This document shows, in pieces, positions 10,921 through 23,844 of a stretch of DNA of 64,000 nt. The stretch covers positions 196,056,034 to 196,120,033 of the forward strand of contig NC_134456.1 in the NCBI RefSeq assembly GCF_047948215.1. Direction: 5' to 3'. The notes under the pieces were generated by a model, which had not been told where the DNA came from, made no database searches, and saw only the letters and a program-made list of their open reading frames with translations. Made by a program: the position numbers and the translations under genes. Origin of the DNA: Lycorma delicatula (taxonomy: Eukaryota > Arthropoda > Insecta > Hemiptera > Fulgoridae). Each line of letters starts with the position of its first letter. Position 1 is the first letter of the stretch.

Positions 10921-12189
10921 GTAAATGGTTGCTGTTTCACCTAATCATGTGCTAATTTAATGTTAGTAGATCTCAACAACATATTAGTTAGATTGTATAT
11001 TTCTTTTTGTTTTCATAGATTTTACTCCAGATTTATAAAAATTGATCCAGTGATTTATGAGAAGCAATAACACACTCATAGATGCAGGGCGGTATAGATA
11101 GTGGTAATTAAGGTGGTAATTAAGGAGTTTATACAAAACAGCAATTCAAATCTTTAAGTTAAAAAAGGAATCTGCAGAAAAGAGTTTAACTTGTAGAATA
11201 CTTTTATTCCACAGGTACATTTGCATATCTAAAGGCAGCATAACCAGTTATCTAGGATTAAAGTAAACAATTGAATTTTTTACGACAAAACCTAGTCAGC
11301 ATACAGTGATGTTTGTATTCTGCACCCATGTTTAGTCTTACTACTAACTTGTTTGTAAAGAAAAGATCTGCATGTAACATTCTCAGTTCCTCCTTAACCA
11401 CAGTTTTGTCATAAAATTCATAAAAAGCTGATGTTGTTAATAGGGAACTAAACAGATCACATATATATGTATTATACTAGCCATTTAGTGAGTCTAAGAC
11501 AAAAATTGAACTATCTACTGGTGTGCATAATCTGATATTCCCTATGTAACTTGTAGTTTTGTAATCAAATAAAAAAGGTTCTAAAATAAAGACAAATATA
11601 AGCTACTAAGAGATTCTAAAGACATCTAAATATAAAAATAAAGTAAAAAAAAATTATTGAATATTTGCAGTTGATTTCAATTGAAACAAAATCCGTTATC
11701 TTTACTTTGAAACAATAAAATTGAAGGTTAAATATAAAAAAATAAATCAGTTTATAAATATTATAGAAGAAGAAAGTCGTTTAAATAAAATAGAAATAAA
11801 TTAAACTCCTAAAAACTGTGTATAATTTTATTTTTTTAATGAGTAACTAAAGATTTTAAAAATGCAACAGTTAAACTGTAGTTATCTAAGTTGTTAACAC
11901 TTTATGCATAGCTATTTATATAGTTTAATTCGGTAGAATGATATTTAGGACATAGTCTTTCGTTATTAAACCAAAAGAAATCTGTAACAATTGTATGAAG
12001 CAGAAGCATAGTATTTCTAAGATAATGACATAAACAGATGAGTGATGTTAAGTAAAAAATTCTAAATTTTAGTTTAAATTTGATTTTTTTTTTCAGTAAA
12101 AGTTAACATTTTTGAATAAGCTTGACTACTGACTGTCTTGGGCAATAAAAAAATGCAGATAGAGTTATTGACTTATTGCTTAATATATA
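10921..12189. other. AT-rich intergenic, nothing recognised
   Basis: No coding frame, TIR or repeat structure stands out. Confidence 0.5.
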
Positions 12190-12660
12190 TATATACTAGA
12201 TGCAAAGGTGTGCCAAAGAGACAGCTAGGCCTTCTGGGTGGGTTGCCCTGGTGGGCAGCATCTAGGAATGGGATTATTACCTCAAAATTGATTACCTCTT
12301 GTGTAAAAATATTTTTTTTTGAATGATGAAAATTCATATAATGAAAGTTAAACTGGAAATTTAACTCTAAAATTGATACTAATGAATTGGGATTTTCTGC
12401 TAGTGATCGGTACATTCTGGTGGCTACTTTTTGGTTATAGTTCATTATTTTATGAAGAAAAACAATCATATAAATAAAAAAAAAATATATTATTAATGTA
12501 TATTTTGCATATATATTGATATATATGAGATATATCGATATATAATAATATAACAAGTATACACCTGACCACCACAAGAGATGTACTGATGAATCGGGAT
12601 TTTCTGCTAGTGATTGGTGCATTCTGGTGCTAAGCTAAGGGGGATGGACACACACACACA
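12190..12660. repeat. Unknown repeat with two 40-bp direct copies
   Basis: A segment containing gggattttctgctagtgat (about 12383-12422) recurs at about 12592-12632 with only a few changes, roughly 210 bp apart, bracketing AT-rich DNA. The outer part (12195-12270) is GC-richer, with gggtgggttgccctggtggg. This suggests a transposable element or satellite-like unit. An open frame across it on the minus strand (12173-12622) looks incidental. Confidence 0.5.
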
Positions 12661-14355
12661 CCCACATACAAATGCCCTTTAGTAGGGTAGGATATATAAA
12701 TCAACTATTAACCATTAAATTGTATTTTGCAAATATCATTAAGTTCCTGTAAAATTAAAAAGAAACTAAGTTGTAAATATTATAATTACATTTTCATACA
12801 TGAAAAGAAGTATCTATTAAAATGTTAAAAAAATTCCTAATCTCTAAATGGATTTCAATTATTTAGCTTTGGTTTATTTTAAATTGATGAAGTAATGTTC
12901 TTGTAATCATAATGAAACTATTAATTATGTTTACAGTGGATAACAATACTCTACAACTCAATTTGATTTTTTCTTTTAGTAGTCTAACTGGAGTTTTAAC
13001 TGTTTATTTTTAATAATATATTATTGAAATCATAGCATAATTACTGGTTATTGTCATAACCACAAATTTTAAGCCAGCTTGTTGAAGTGAACATATTGTT
13101 ACATTTTTCATCATGTAATATGCATTGAATTGAAAGTAGTATTTTCAAGTTCTTATAATAATGTTGCATAGTTTATAAAATTATATTTGTGTTTATAAAT
13201 TTTAATTAATAATTAGTTTTAAGTATGACTGTGTATGTGTACATGTTTGTATTATATAGGTGTCTTCATTTTTGTAAATAAGTATTATATTTTCACTTTA
13301 AAGGAAATTATAATGGTAAAAAAAGAAATGGCCAGTAAGAAAACTTAATGTGATTTTTTGTTTATATTTTGGAGATAAATATAATAATATTTAATGCTGA
13401 TAATAATAAATTAAAATGGTTTTTATTATAAGATTGAGCTGTGCCAATATATTAATTAACTAATTAATGTAAAATTATGTAAATTATAAATGTGTAATTA
13501 ATACATTATAAATCATTAAGAATAATTCAATAAAATATTAGTCAATCTTACTATGTGTAATTAAAATAAACATATATTAGTTGTACAGTGTTATTATATA
13601 TGTGTTCAATATACTATTATTGTCATTATCATTATTATTATTACTATTACTGTATGTGTATATGTGAATATTAGTATTGTTATTTATATATTATTATTAT
13701 TATTATTATTATATGATATATTTAAGGGTCCATTAATCCAAGTATGTTAGATGAATTAAAAAATGCTTCCAAAGTTTTGGTTGACATTTTGTGTACATTG
13801 TACAAAATTGTTTGTTATAGTAGTAATTATTTTGTATACTGTGATTACTGCTTTTTAATATTGAAAAGCTGCTGTAATGTTGAGCTTTTATTATTGTTTA
13901 AATTATAAATTTATTATTATTATTATATTTTAGTTATGAGTAAATATTATATTTATTATTATTGGTATGATTTTATTCATTTATTATCATATATTTTGGT
14001 ACCAGACTGCAACTGTGGTGTTTTTTCTTGCATATAATAAATATAGTAATACTTTTTAGTTTGTGTTGCAATTAATTACTGTTTTAACTAAAGTAATTGT
14101 CACATGAAGTTATTTTATTATTATTATTTATGATACTTTAATGTTCTTTATTTTTATTATAATAAAGGTATAAAGGTTTTATAATTTAGTATATTTTTCC
14201 ACATGCATTTTTTATCAAAATTAAAGACAATTAACTCCCTTCTAAAAATAATAATATAAACTTTATCTTTTTTAAATTTCTTTTTTTTTATACATTGAAT
14301 TGGTAATCTTTTTATATAGTGTGCTGAAAAAAAAAATATATCTGTGAGAATTTTG

Positions 14356-14357
<2 letters not shown>
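12661..14357. other. AT-rich intergenic with ATT/AAT triplet runs
   Basis: Repeated att/tta triplets at 13621-13712 and 13900-13990. No gene is seen. Confidence 0.5.
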
Positions 14358-14437
<80 letters not shown>

Positions 14438-14494
14438 GTGTGTGTGTGTGTGTGTGCATGCATGTGTGTATGTGTATATGTTTGTGTGTGTGTG
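14358..14494. repeat. (TG)n microsatellite
   Basis: An almost uninterrupted tg tract of about 100 bp, followed by imperfect repeats to 14494. Open frames on both strands here encode only Cys-Val or Thr-His repeats and are artefacts. Confidence 0.97.
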
Positions 14495-16874
14495 TGAATT
14501 TCATTTGAATGAGCAATTTTTAACTGATTCAAAAGTTATAAATGTAAAAAAATATTAATGATAAATATGTTTCAATTTTTTAAACGAATAATAAGGGCAT
14601 TAATATTTATAAAATTAGTATTAAGTCAATTGTTTCATATTACAGAATGCATACATAAAGAAAAATAATTCCATAATCAGTTATTTGTTATTTAATGTAA
14701 TTATTATTATAATATATCAGTTGTTTATTCATTACCTAACGAAAAAGAAATGTTAAATCATAAATTTCTATATTTTAATAAGTACCATGATTTAAAAATA
14801 AACTATCATAAGTGTAGGTAATTTATGATGGGCAGTTATTGTAATTTCTATCAGAGTTATTCTTTTAATAATACATTATTTGTGGAAGTACTTTCTACTT
14901 TTTGTCTCATAATTCAAGGTAATAGTCATACTTTGGTATACGTTAGTTATGTTCTTTTATAAATTATTTAAAAAAAAAATTAAGGGCAAAAACGAAGATG
15001 ATTATCTATGAAAATGTTTTTGTGAAACAGGGTTATGTGAATGTACCCAAAAGTCAGAGGTTATATTCACATGTTTTAATTTGTAGGTAACACATAAAAT
15101 TTAACACTTGTTCTAAGTAAGTAATTTGTTTATAATATATATAAAAATTAAAATTTTTGAATGTAGAATTTTGGATGTAGTATTTAGTTATAAAATAAAC
15201 ACTTGGAGATTTACACTACTATTATGATAATAATTTTGTATGTGATTTTTTTTTTATTATCTGATTTTCCTTTCCTTATCATATCTATGTTATTTTGGAT
15301 TGTAATTTTTGTATCTGACAAAACAAGAAAATATGTTTTGGGTAAAGCTCTATGTTTTTAAATTAAGTAAAATTTTTAATTTTTTTTTAAATTAAAAGCT
15401 AACTAAACATAACAAATTATTATGAATATCTTAGGATATTTCTTTGGGACAATATATTTAATATAGCTCATGTGTCAATTTCAGATTTATGAAGAAAAGT
15501 TCTTCATAATGTGATTTACTGACAGTTATATTAATGAATTCTCTTTTCGTTGGTGTACCTCTGGGGAGGAGATTTCCATATGAAAAGTCTTGTGTCTTTA
15601 ATGGATGTATGAGGGTCTCCAGAAATTCACTATTAGCATGAGTTGGTTGTAGAGGTTATCTCACATAATTATAATTTTCTTCAGCATTTTAACTCAGAAA
15701 AATTGCAAACTCTACCAAACGTAAAATTTGAAGTGTGATCTGATTTTTAATGCTAGAAAGTTTTGCCCAGTGGGAATTTGTGAGGAAATAAAAGAAGTAA
15801 AAATAAATCTTTAAAGATTGATAACTCATTATTGATGGATTGCATAACCCACAAATTCCAAGGTCCCTCATATATAAAATTGTTTGAGAAGATTGTGCTT
15901 GGGTAAATAACATTTTTTGTCACATGAGTTCCTTAACTACTTGAAAAAAACAAAAAAAGTGAATGGAAGTGCTTGACATTTCTTTACTAATATAAATGAT
16001 AGGGTGGTGATGACCACATTGCTACTGGTGATGAAACTAATAGCTTACTTTCAGCAGACATAAAACTGCTGAAAGTAAATGCCAATCTACTGGGTTGCGA
16101 GTTTACATGGCCATCATTCAGAAATTAAGAGATAACATGGCTGAAGAAGGACTATCTTGTTTAATAACACTTCAGTTTGGCTGTAACTCTAGTGCTGCTT
16201 CAAAGATTTGACTTTGAAGTTTTCAGGTGCCTATATCATTATTGATGATTTTTTTATTTTATCCATATCAGAGATTTTTATTTATTTCCTGAACTAAAAT
16301 AATTTTTATTTAAAAAAAAAATTTTTTTCTTAGCTAGCAGACATGAAGTCAAAAATGATTTCAAAAGGCTAATTAAAATAATGTCAGATATGTACAAATA
16401 CAATGATAGAATGGTAAAACTAGAAATGCAATGTGATGTGTGTTTTATGCGATGTGTGTTTAAATGTAAATGGGTACGGTTATGTTGAAAAATAAAAAAC
16501 GTTTTGTTATATATTTTATAATTATTACTTGTTTGAAATTTAGTACAGTTAGATATTTACTTTCTGAATGAATTTTGAAATTGCAGTTTCTTTAAATTCA
16601 TAGCTTCAATTGGAAATTAATGGATCAATAATTTAATTAAAAGCTAATGGTTGAAGAATGATTATTGAAGGAAAAAATTAACTGGGCAGCATTTTTATTC
16701 TTGAGCTCTATAAGAAACATTACAAACATGTAAAATGTATTATTAACAACTTCATTCTCTTTTATCTCTAGAACTGAAAACTTTTTTTGTTGAAGACAAA
16801 AATAGCATTACGTTCAGAATAAATGATTTATGCAATCCTGAAAGTTGTTGTGATACAGTTAATTATTTGAATGA
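14495..16874. other. AT-rich intergenic
   Basis: No gene is recognised. A perfect 13-bp hairpin ttactttcagcag/ctgctgaaagtaa lies at 16045-16078. The 15540-16210 stretch is slightly GC-richer but shows no domain. Confidence 0.45.
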
Positions 16875-17167
16875 ACCCACTGGGTTGGTCTAGTGGTGAA
16901 CGTGTCTTCCCAAAACAGCTGATTTGGAAGTCGAGAGGTCCAGTGTTCAAGTCCTAGTAAAGTCAGTTATTTTTACACAGATTTGAATACTAGATCGTGG
17001 ATACCAGTGTTCTTTGGTGGCTGGGTTTCAATTAACCACACATCTCAGGAATGGTCAAACTGAGACTGTACAAGACTACACTTCATTTACACTCATACAT
17101 ATCATCCTCATTCATTCTCTGAAGTATTATCTGAAAGGTAATTACTAGAGGCTAAACAGGAAAAAGA
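16875..17167 (+). mobile_element. tRNA-derived SINE, copy 1
   Basis: The head carries an A box tggtctagtgg (16886-16896) and a B box tgttcaagtcc (16944-16954) at tRNA-like spacing, so it was once an RNA polymerase III promoter. The unrelated body (tttggtggctgggtttcaat...) is shared with the copy at 18145-18430. The tail ends in gctaaacaggaaaaa. It is not a tRNA gene: no cloverleaf is closed and the sequence continues for some 200 bp. Confidence 0.85.
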
Positions 17168-18144
17168 ATGGGTTCATTAAATGACATAAAATCTGAAATC
17201 TGTAAATGCATTTAATTTACTTCAGAAGGAGATTTCAGTTAAATTTCTGTAACATTTTCAGTTGTCACCTACTGAGGTCACCTGATATTTTGATATGCAT
17301 CGAAAAAAAATTGTATTTCTTATTTTCACACCTGATGTATTTAAAAAAAATTAAAATGACTATTTGCCTCTATTTTAGTTTTTGATATTTTAGTGTGATT
17401 CTGGATCTGTTTCTAATGGTAGATTTCCGTGTTCTTAGCAAGATGAAGAACCTTCTTTCATATAAGAATATATTTTCAGAAAGAAAATTACATTTATTTG
17501 TTTCTGGAGTACCTATGTTCCAGGAGTAAATGCCTCATTGAATTGTTTGCATAGTTTATATACATCTTGAAGAATCTTACAGCTTTTTAATACTTCTTAG
17601 CATACTTATCCAAGACATACCAAAAATGTTTTAGCAGTGTTAACCTGCAATACTTTGTAGGTTGGCATGTGTCCAATAAAAGGTTTCTTCATAAATCATC
17701 TATTAGAAAGTCAAACTTTTCATTACCTTTACTCTCTAAGTGTCTACATAGTCATTTGAGCTTTGCTCTGTGTTTGGATGAGAGATTTAAACTTTTTTCT
17801 GTATGATTTCTAAACCTGTAAAGAATAAAATTGATTAAGCACATCCTTAAATTCTTAGAAGTTTATACTTTTAAGAATAGAAATTTCAACCTGAAAAACT
17901 GTAACATATTTCCCTGTCACATTAAGTATAAAAAAAAAGTCCTCATGTGTAATGTTTTTTTCTAGAAGTATGTTCAGAGATACTTCATCTTCTAAAGGTA
18001 TAAATGAGTGTATAACCTTCTTGGAGTAATTTTTTTTTTTTGCAAAAGTCTTTAAATAGTATTGGCTTTATGAAGAAAATTAGAGATCCTCTTTTAAAGC
18101 TTTTAAAATTACGTTTAATTTGCTTTTTTTTTCTTTCTTTCTTT
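17168..18144. other. Spacer between inverted SINEs
   Basis: AT-rich, with no coding signal or TIR. It ends in a T/C-rich tract (18123-18144) that is the reverse complement of the A-rich tail of SINE copy 2. Confidence 0.5.
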
Positions 18145-18430
18145 TTCCTGTTTAGCCTCTGGTAATTATCATTCAGGTAATACTTCAGAGGATGAATAAG
18201 GATAAATGAAGGGTAAATGAAGTGTAGTCTTGTACAGTCTCAGTTCAACCATTCCTGAGATATGTAGTTAATTGAAACCCAACCACCAAAGAACACTGTT
18301 ATCCACGATCTAGTATTCAAATCCATGTAAAAATAACTGACTTTACTAGGACTTGAATGCTGGAACTCTCGACTTCCAAATCAGCTGATTTGGGAAGACG
18401 TATTCACCACTAGACCAACCCAGTGGGTTT
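18145..18430 (-). mobile_element. tRNA-derived SINE, copy 2 (inverted)
   Basis: Reverse complement of copy 1 over its full length, including ccactagaccaacc (A box) and ggacttgaatgctgg (B box, altered). It carries an A-rich tail on the left. The two copies could pair as an inverted repeat in a transcript. Confidence 0.85.
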
Positions 18431-19957
18431 GTTATTTTTCTCTGTATTTTCCTAACTTAACTTATTAAAAGTGGATGCTATCAAAAAGATCCATAATACT
18501 TCTGTAAGATAAATCAACTAGGATGCATTTATCATAAGGATGGATTATTTGAATCTTAAAAAATTGTTTATTCTATTAATTAATCTTTTTTTTAAATTTA
18601 TTTCTTACAGTTAAAAAGATTTTATGTTAAAGAGTATTAAATTATCTGTAAAATGTGACATGTTGCATCCACCTGTCTGCAATTTTTATAAAAATGTATA
18701 AATATTATGTATATATTTAAACATAAATGTATGTTTACATTTTACTCTTCTCTAAATAGACTGATTTTGATAATTTTTTTTTATTTTATAGAGAAAGATT
18801 CTATGGCTAGCACTTTGCAAGTTTTTCCAAAACCATAAGTGGAATGAACGTTTATTGAATGAAAAACATGTGAACTATATATATATATATTTTTTAAATA
18901 TATAAGAATATTTTTTTTGGTCTTCATTGCTTAGTACTATATATTTAAAGAATAATTGTTTATTGAAATTATTTTGTTATTTGAAGTACTTTAACTCAAA
19001 AATTCATGAGAATGAATTAGAAAGCACAAGGTAATTAAATATTACACATTTCTGCAATTCACAATCTGCTGAAGCAGATTCTTTGTTGTAATCTACTTAT
19101 TTTCTTTCTCTGTATAGCTTTTCTTGTTTTTACCAAGAAACAGGTTTATGTCATTACATTTTTTATGTAAAGTAGTTGTTTTTTATCAATCTTTATCTAG
19201 GCCTACTCATGTTTCAAATAAAGATAAATCTTAAAAACGTAAAATAAAATTTAAAATAAATATCAACTTCAAAAGTGCATTAAATGAATAAAAAATTATA
19301 CTTTTTAAATTCTTCCTTTAATTTTAATGTTTTGAAGTCCGAGCAAAATTAAGGTTTGGTAATGTACTTGGAACTGTTTTTAATTAGGAGCTGACTTCAA
19401 AAAGTTGGAAAAGTATTATGTTTTATTATGTTAGTGCATTATTTAATTTTATTTTATTAATAAAAAGGTATATTTTTGTTAAAAAGAAATGTTAATGTAT
19501 TAAATTACTATCCATAAATGAAACCCTGAAGTGATTTATAGATTAAGGAAATGAATCATACAGTCTGTACCTATTTCAGTTAGCTTACAGGGCTCAAGCA
19601 AACAGACTACATGTACGAGTGTTCAGGCGACCGATTCACAAGCATCTCCTGTAAATTCTGATGCATATAAAAGAAACTATGCAACGTTAATTTAGTATCC
19701 ATGTGCACTTATATTTTACAAAAATTATACATATATTTTAAATTTAAATAAATTAAGACATGCTAAATGATCAATAAATAATTCTTACCTTGTTCGGCAC
19801 ATCTGATAGCCCATGAGTATTTTATTCATTAAGATTATTTATTGTTACGCGGTTTCCTTGATTTTTTTAAGAGTTATGAAATTGTCAATCGTCTATTAGC
19901 AGTAAAAGTTCACTAATATTTCAGATGAAATTTCTGTGATAATAAACAAATAATAAA
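18431..19957. other. AT-rich intergenic
   Basis: No gene is recognised. A small GC-richer patch at 19580-19650 is unassigned. Confidence 0.45.
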
Positions 19958-19997
19958 TTCAATTTGGTTTTCATCATCTGATGAAAACCAAATTGAA
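19958..19997. repeat. Perfect 19-bp hairpin
   Basis: Arms 19958-19976 and 19979-19997 are exact reverse complements (core aatttggttttcatca) with a 2-nt loop. The hairpin lies just outside the decayed DDE transposon on its left side. Confidence 0.85.
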
Positions 19998-20109
19998 ATT
20001 CAAGTCAGTATTAAGAGATTTTATTAGATGCTGAATTTTGATTTCTATTATATTATCCAATTTCCAATAATCTGGTTCAGCAGGATCTGTTACATGTTTT
20101 ATACGGTTT

Positions 20110-21335
20110 TACCCTTCCTGCTGGCCCGTTTTATTGATGGCTATAAAGCATACATTTTTAACATAAGATATTTTAAAAATGGTATTTTCTGTAACTATTG
20201 ATTTGTCCCCAAATTAACTCAATTGGGTTGAGTTCACAATGATAGGGTGGTAATCATAGCATGATTTTACCACTGGATCTTGCTAACTCATCAATTTTAT
20301 ACACATTAAAATTACTTTTAATACATGAAATCCTTTTACAATAATTGGATCTTAAGTTCATCCTTTTCAAAAATCACTTCTTTTGAACTAAGTCACATTT
20401 TGATATCATTCTTTTTCCAAGACACCGCTGAAATCTTTTCCTTTTTACTTAATGATAAGGGGAGTTGCCTAAGACAGTAACTGGGTTATCTTCCAGAAGA
20501 GGTAACACATCGCTAAACCATTTCTAAAAAAAATTGCTGTTATTCTCATTATGATTGTCTCCTGTAGATTTAGATTAAAAAATCCAGAGACTACCATTGA
20601 CAATTCCAGGTATCACAGCCAATATGGGTAATTATAACATACCTATATTTACCCCATGGAGCCTTATTACTGGTTGATAAGCCACACAGAAAGGCTTCTT
20701 TTGACGATTCACAGCTTTATCTTTCCAAATGAAACTTTTCGTGTGGCCTTCATTGACCCAAGTTTTATGCATATAATATATTCTACGGCCTTCTTGCCTC
20801 ATTCTCTTTATTTCAGTGAGGTAATACTTTTGCCGTACAATGATATCATCCCTGTTAATTAAAACACTTTCCCGGCTCTGTCTTTCATATTTAAAATTCA
20901 TACATTTTAACAGTTTACAAAATGATTATTAAACAATTACTAAATGATGATTTTCATCATTTATAACTCATAACACTTTGTCTATTGTGGGCAGTTCATT
21001 TTGAAAGTAAAATTTATGTACTTTTTTACAAATCACTTTTTTATCGGAATTGTCAACTTTTTCATAAATTACCTGCGGGGCTTTATTCTCTTAGGAGACC
21101 ATAATTCATCAGTAGATCTGTACTTGTGAATCAATTTATACACTGAAGCAGCACAACTTCCACTTATGTTAGCAATTTTACTAATATATGAAATCAACAT
21201 TGTTGGTTTACTCTCTAATTCACTTTTGTAAGGATTTAAAATTAGGTGTGTTTCCACCTGACTTAGGGGTAACATAAAACACAAAAATTGAATATGAGAA
21301 TGAAAGAGTGATCACATAAAATGATCAAGGGTTTT
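20110..21335 (-). mobile_element. Decayed DDE transposon (Tc1/IS630-like transposase relic)
   Basis: On the minus strand, pieces follow transposase order. A helix-turn-helix region at 21069-21284 (ISYISKIANISGSCAASVYKLIHKY) comes first. It is followed by 20632-20901 with LINRDDIIVRQKYYLTEIKRMRQEG and YMHKTWVNEGHT. Next is a segment near 20440-20540 (LPLLEDNPVTVLGNSPYH), and last PPYHCELNPIELIWGQ near 20210-20260. In relatives the first two catalytic positions read Y-x-D-E-T-W and x-M-D-N; here they are H-K and L-G, so the active site is lost while the last Glu remains. Many stops are present. Confidence 0.75.
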
Positions 21336-21789
21336 AATAGAACTGAGAAGACAAAACATTATATAAACATTTGATTACATGACTACTATATGATAAATTA
21401 TACAGTGACTAGTAAAGACAAGTAAAGATTGTAGTGTTGTATATAAATATGGCCGCATTGTGAATCAGCACTGATATGAGACTTGCCTTAGCAGAATCAT
21501 GATGAACTCACTCACACAAATGCGACATTTATTAATTCTTCATTCTATAAGCCAACTGAATATAGTCTAAGTAGGCTTTATCAAATGAAATGATATTTAT
21601 TAATATTTTTGATGAATTAATAATATAATTAATACTATTTTATCTTTAATTTTATTTAATTTCATTTTTTTTTAGTATTGTCAGTTCCAGGTGAACGTTA
21701 TTAATAGTTTATATCTTTATCAACCAGCAGATGCAGTTGTTTTGAAGATTATTCTTTTCATTTATTACTAGATGAAATAATTAATTGTT
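21336..21789. other. AT-rich intergenic, nothing recognised
   Basis: No frame or repeat was identified. Confidence 0.45.
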
Positions 21790-22115
21790 CTGTTCCACAT
21801 CGAGCCGTCCAGTGCTGCGATCTAGTGGGTGCTAGCCACCGGAGAGTTCCGTTCATACTAGCATTCGGCATTCAGTGCTCGAATCTGATCCAAGGCGGTC
21901 ACATCATACTCTTAGTCCGGGTGAATTCCATTCTTTGTTTGGATGAACATTAGCTTTAATGTTTTATTTAATTTTATATTTTTTATTTTTTTATGTCAAG
22001 TTATGTTATGTTACAATTCATTTCATTAACTGTCAAGAATTCATTAAACCATTATTCAACAAGCTACAAGGCGTTGTTTTTATTCATCACCTATGAACAT
22101 ACAGTCCAACCTCAA
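21790..22115. other. Possible LTR fragment
   Basis: A GC-richer block (21800-21920, for example gtgggtgctagccaccgg) is followed by AT-rich sequence and by caacaagctacaaggcg. That arrangement resembles an insect retrotransposon LTR with its R/U5 end. No second LTR or internal domain is seen. Low certainty. Confidence 0.3.
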
Positions 22116-22254
22116 TCTAAAATCTACCATTAATATTAATGAAAATTTGGGATGAATGGTTTGAAATCAACTATAATACAAAAGTTGTTAATACAGACTG
22201 CATGATTGAAATCTGTGTTAACAATATTCTGTTAACAATATTGTAACGATATTG

Positions 22255-22352
22255 TGTTATCAGAATATTGTGTTAACAATATTCTGATAACACAAATATC
22301 TGTTATCAATATAACATAAGTATGTTATCTATAAGTAGATAACATACTTATG
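22255..22352. repeat. Two adjacent perfect 16-bp hairpins
   Basis: Hairpin 1: tgttatcagaatattg (22255-22270) and its exact reverse complement at 22277-22292. Hairpin 2: cataagtatgttatct (22315-22330) and its exact complement at 22337-22352. Upstream, aacaatattctgttaacaat (from 22220) is a further related half-palindrome. Confidence 0.9.
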
Positions 22353-23844
22353 AGTAGAAGGGGTGTGATTTAACCATTGATATCGATGAGATTCTATTTT
22401 CTTCTAAAAAACATAGTTGTTTTTGGTGTACTACAACCATAAATATTTTTCAGGCAATTGTAGGAAAATAAAGGATATTTTTAGAGGCTGTTGTAAGCAG
22501 GGGTGCTGAAACATTGCTACCAGTTATATGACAATGAACAAGACCTGGCTGTAGTGTAGGAGCTTTTGACTGGTGATTGAATACAGGAAAACAAAATTTT
22601 TGTGGGTAAACCACATAATATTTTGACCCACAAATGATACATCACATGTAGTATTTACTGACTATACAATGATTAATCAAACAGTACCATGTGGAATGTG
22701 GCACCAGTAGAATATAATTTTGTATTTGGCAGAGTTTGTTTTGTTCTTGCATTGCAGATGCAATGATGTGTTCCAAAAGCACTTACATGGGCAGAAAATT
22801 ATTATCCCCACAATAATTGTTAAGGTAATTTTTCTACCAAATAACATAAACATGCTATAATTAATTTTAAATAATCAAACTATAACAAAACAAATTCTCT
22901 CAATATTTAACGGATAAGCTCTAAGGATTACATGCAGACAGTACAGTAAATAACTGATAAAAAGATAGGTAATGCTGATTTATTTTTATTATTTTACTGT
23001 AGTATGAGAAAGGTTATAAATTCTACAGAAAACAGAATAAATTGTTCTGGCACTTGTTGAACCAAAGGTGTGGGAAAAACGTGCTTAGAACAGCTTGCAA
23101 TGTTTCATGTTTAAAATATATTACAATATTAGAGGCATAAAACATTGGTAAAACAAATTTAATAGTGATACATTCACAACATAAGGGTTATTTGTTTTAA
23201 ATTTTGTATCCATTTTTTCTATTTGTGTAATAACAGGTATCCATTGTTCTCTTTGAAAAAAATTAAGTAGGATAGATTGGATGTAAGTTAAAAGATTGAG
23301 ATTATTATAGAAATAAAAAATCCAGTAAAACTAAACAATATTGAATATTTATATCAAGAAATTTTAATGATATAAGGATAAAGAAAGAGATTTTGAAATA
23401 CTTAATAAATACGCTGCATTTTAAAATGAAACTTGGTACCAATTTTATCATAACTGAACAATTTTTTATACATTCTTGCTCTTTGGGAAGTTAACTTTTG
23501 ATGGGGCCAAAAGTTCACTACTGGGAATTGTAAAATTAATAGATTTCACATGTGATATATTATACTCAATTTGTGAACTTTGGTATCGCAGAGAAAATGT
23601 GAACAAAACTGATCCAGAGTAACTTCCATGGATAATGAAAAAAAAATTCAGAAACAAATGTATACTGAATTTTTTTAAAACCCTTTTTAAGTTTAGTAAT
23701 CCTTAAAAAAAATAAAATAAACAACTTGACATGAATTTATATAAATATTTTTTATATCAGTTAAGTTTTATGTATATAATTAATGCAATAAGCATTATAT
23801 ATATGTATTGTTATATTGTTACCACATATATGCCTAATTTAATA
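22353..23844. other. AT-rich intergenic
   Basis: No gene, TIR or domain is recognised. Confidence 0.45.

Noticed and set aside
12173..12622. 149-codon minus frame
   Set aside because: Made of translated repeat copies and poly-Ile/Tyr AT-rich sequence; no homology recognised.
14157..14558. Open frames across the TG tract (Thr-His and Cys-Val repeats)
   Set aside because: Simple dinucleotide repeat translated; no start context, no domain.
16886..16954. tRNA gene
   Set aside because: A and B boxes are present, but arms do not close into a cloverleaf, the sequence recurs in other places with the same 200-bp body, and it is a SINE head.
22255..22352. CRISPR array or bacterial terminator
   Set aside because: Only two different palindromes, no regular spacers, and the context is an insect genome.
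23600..23640. Upstream HG-motif exon of the pickpocket gene near tccatggataatg
   Set aside because: No conserved ENaC N-terminal residues around it and no splice sites of matching phase.
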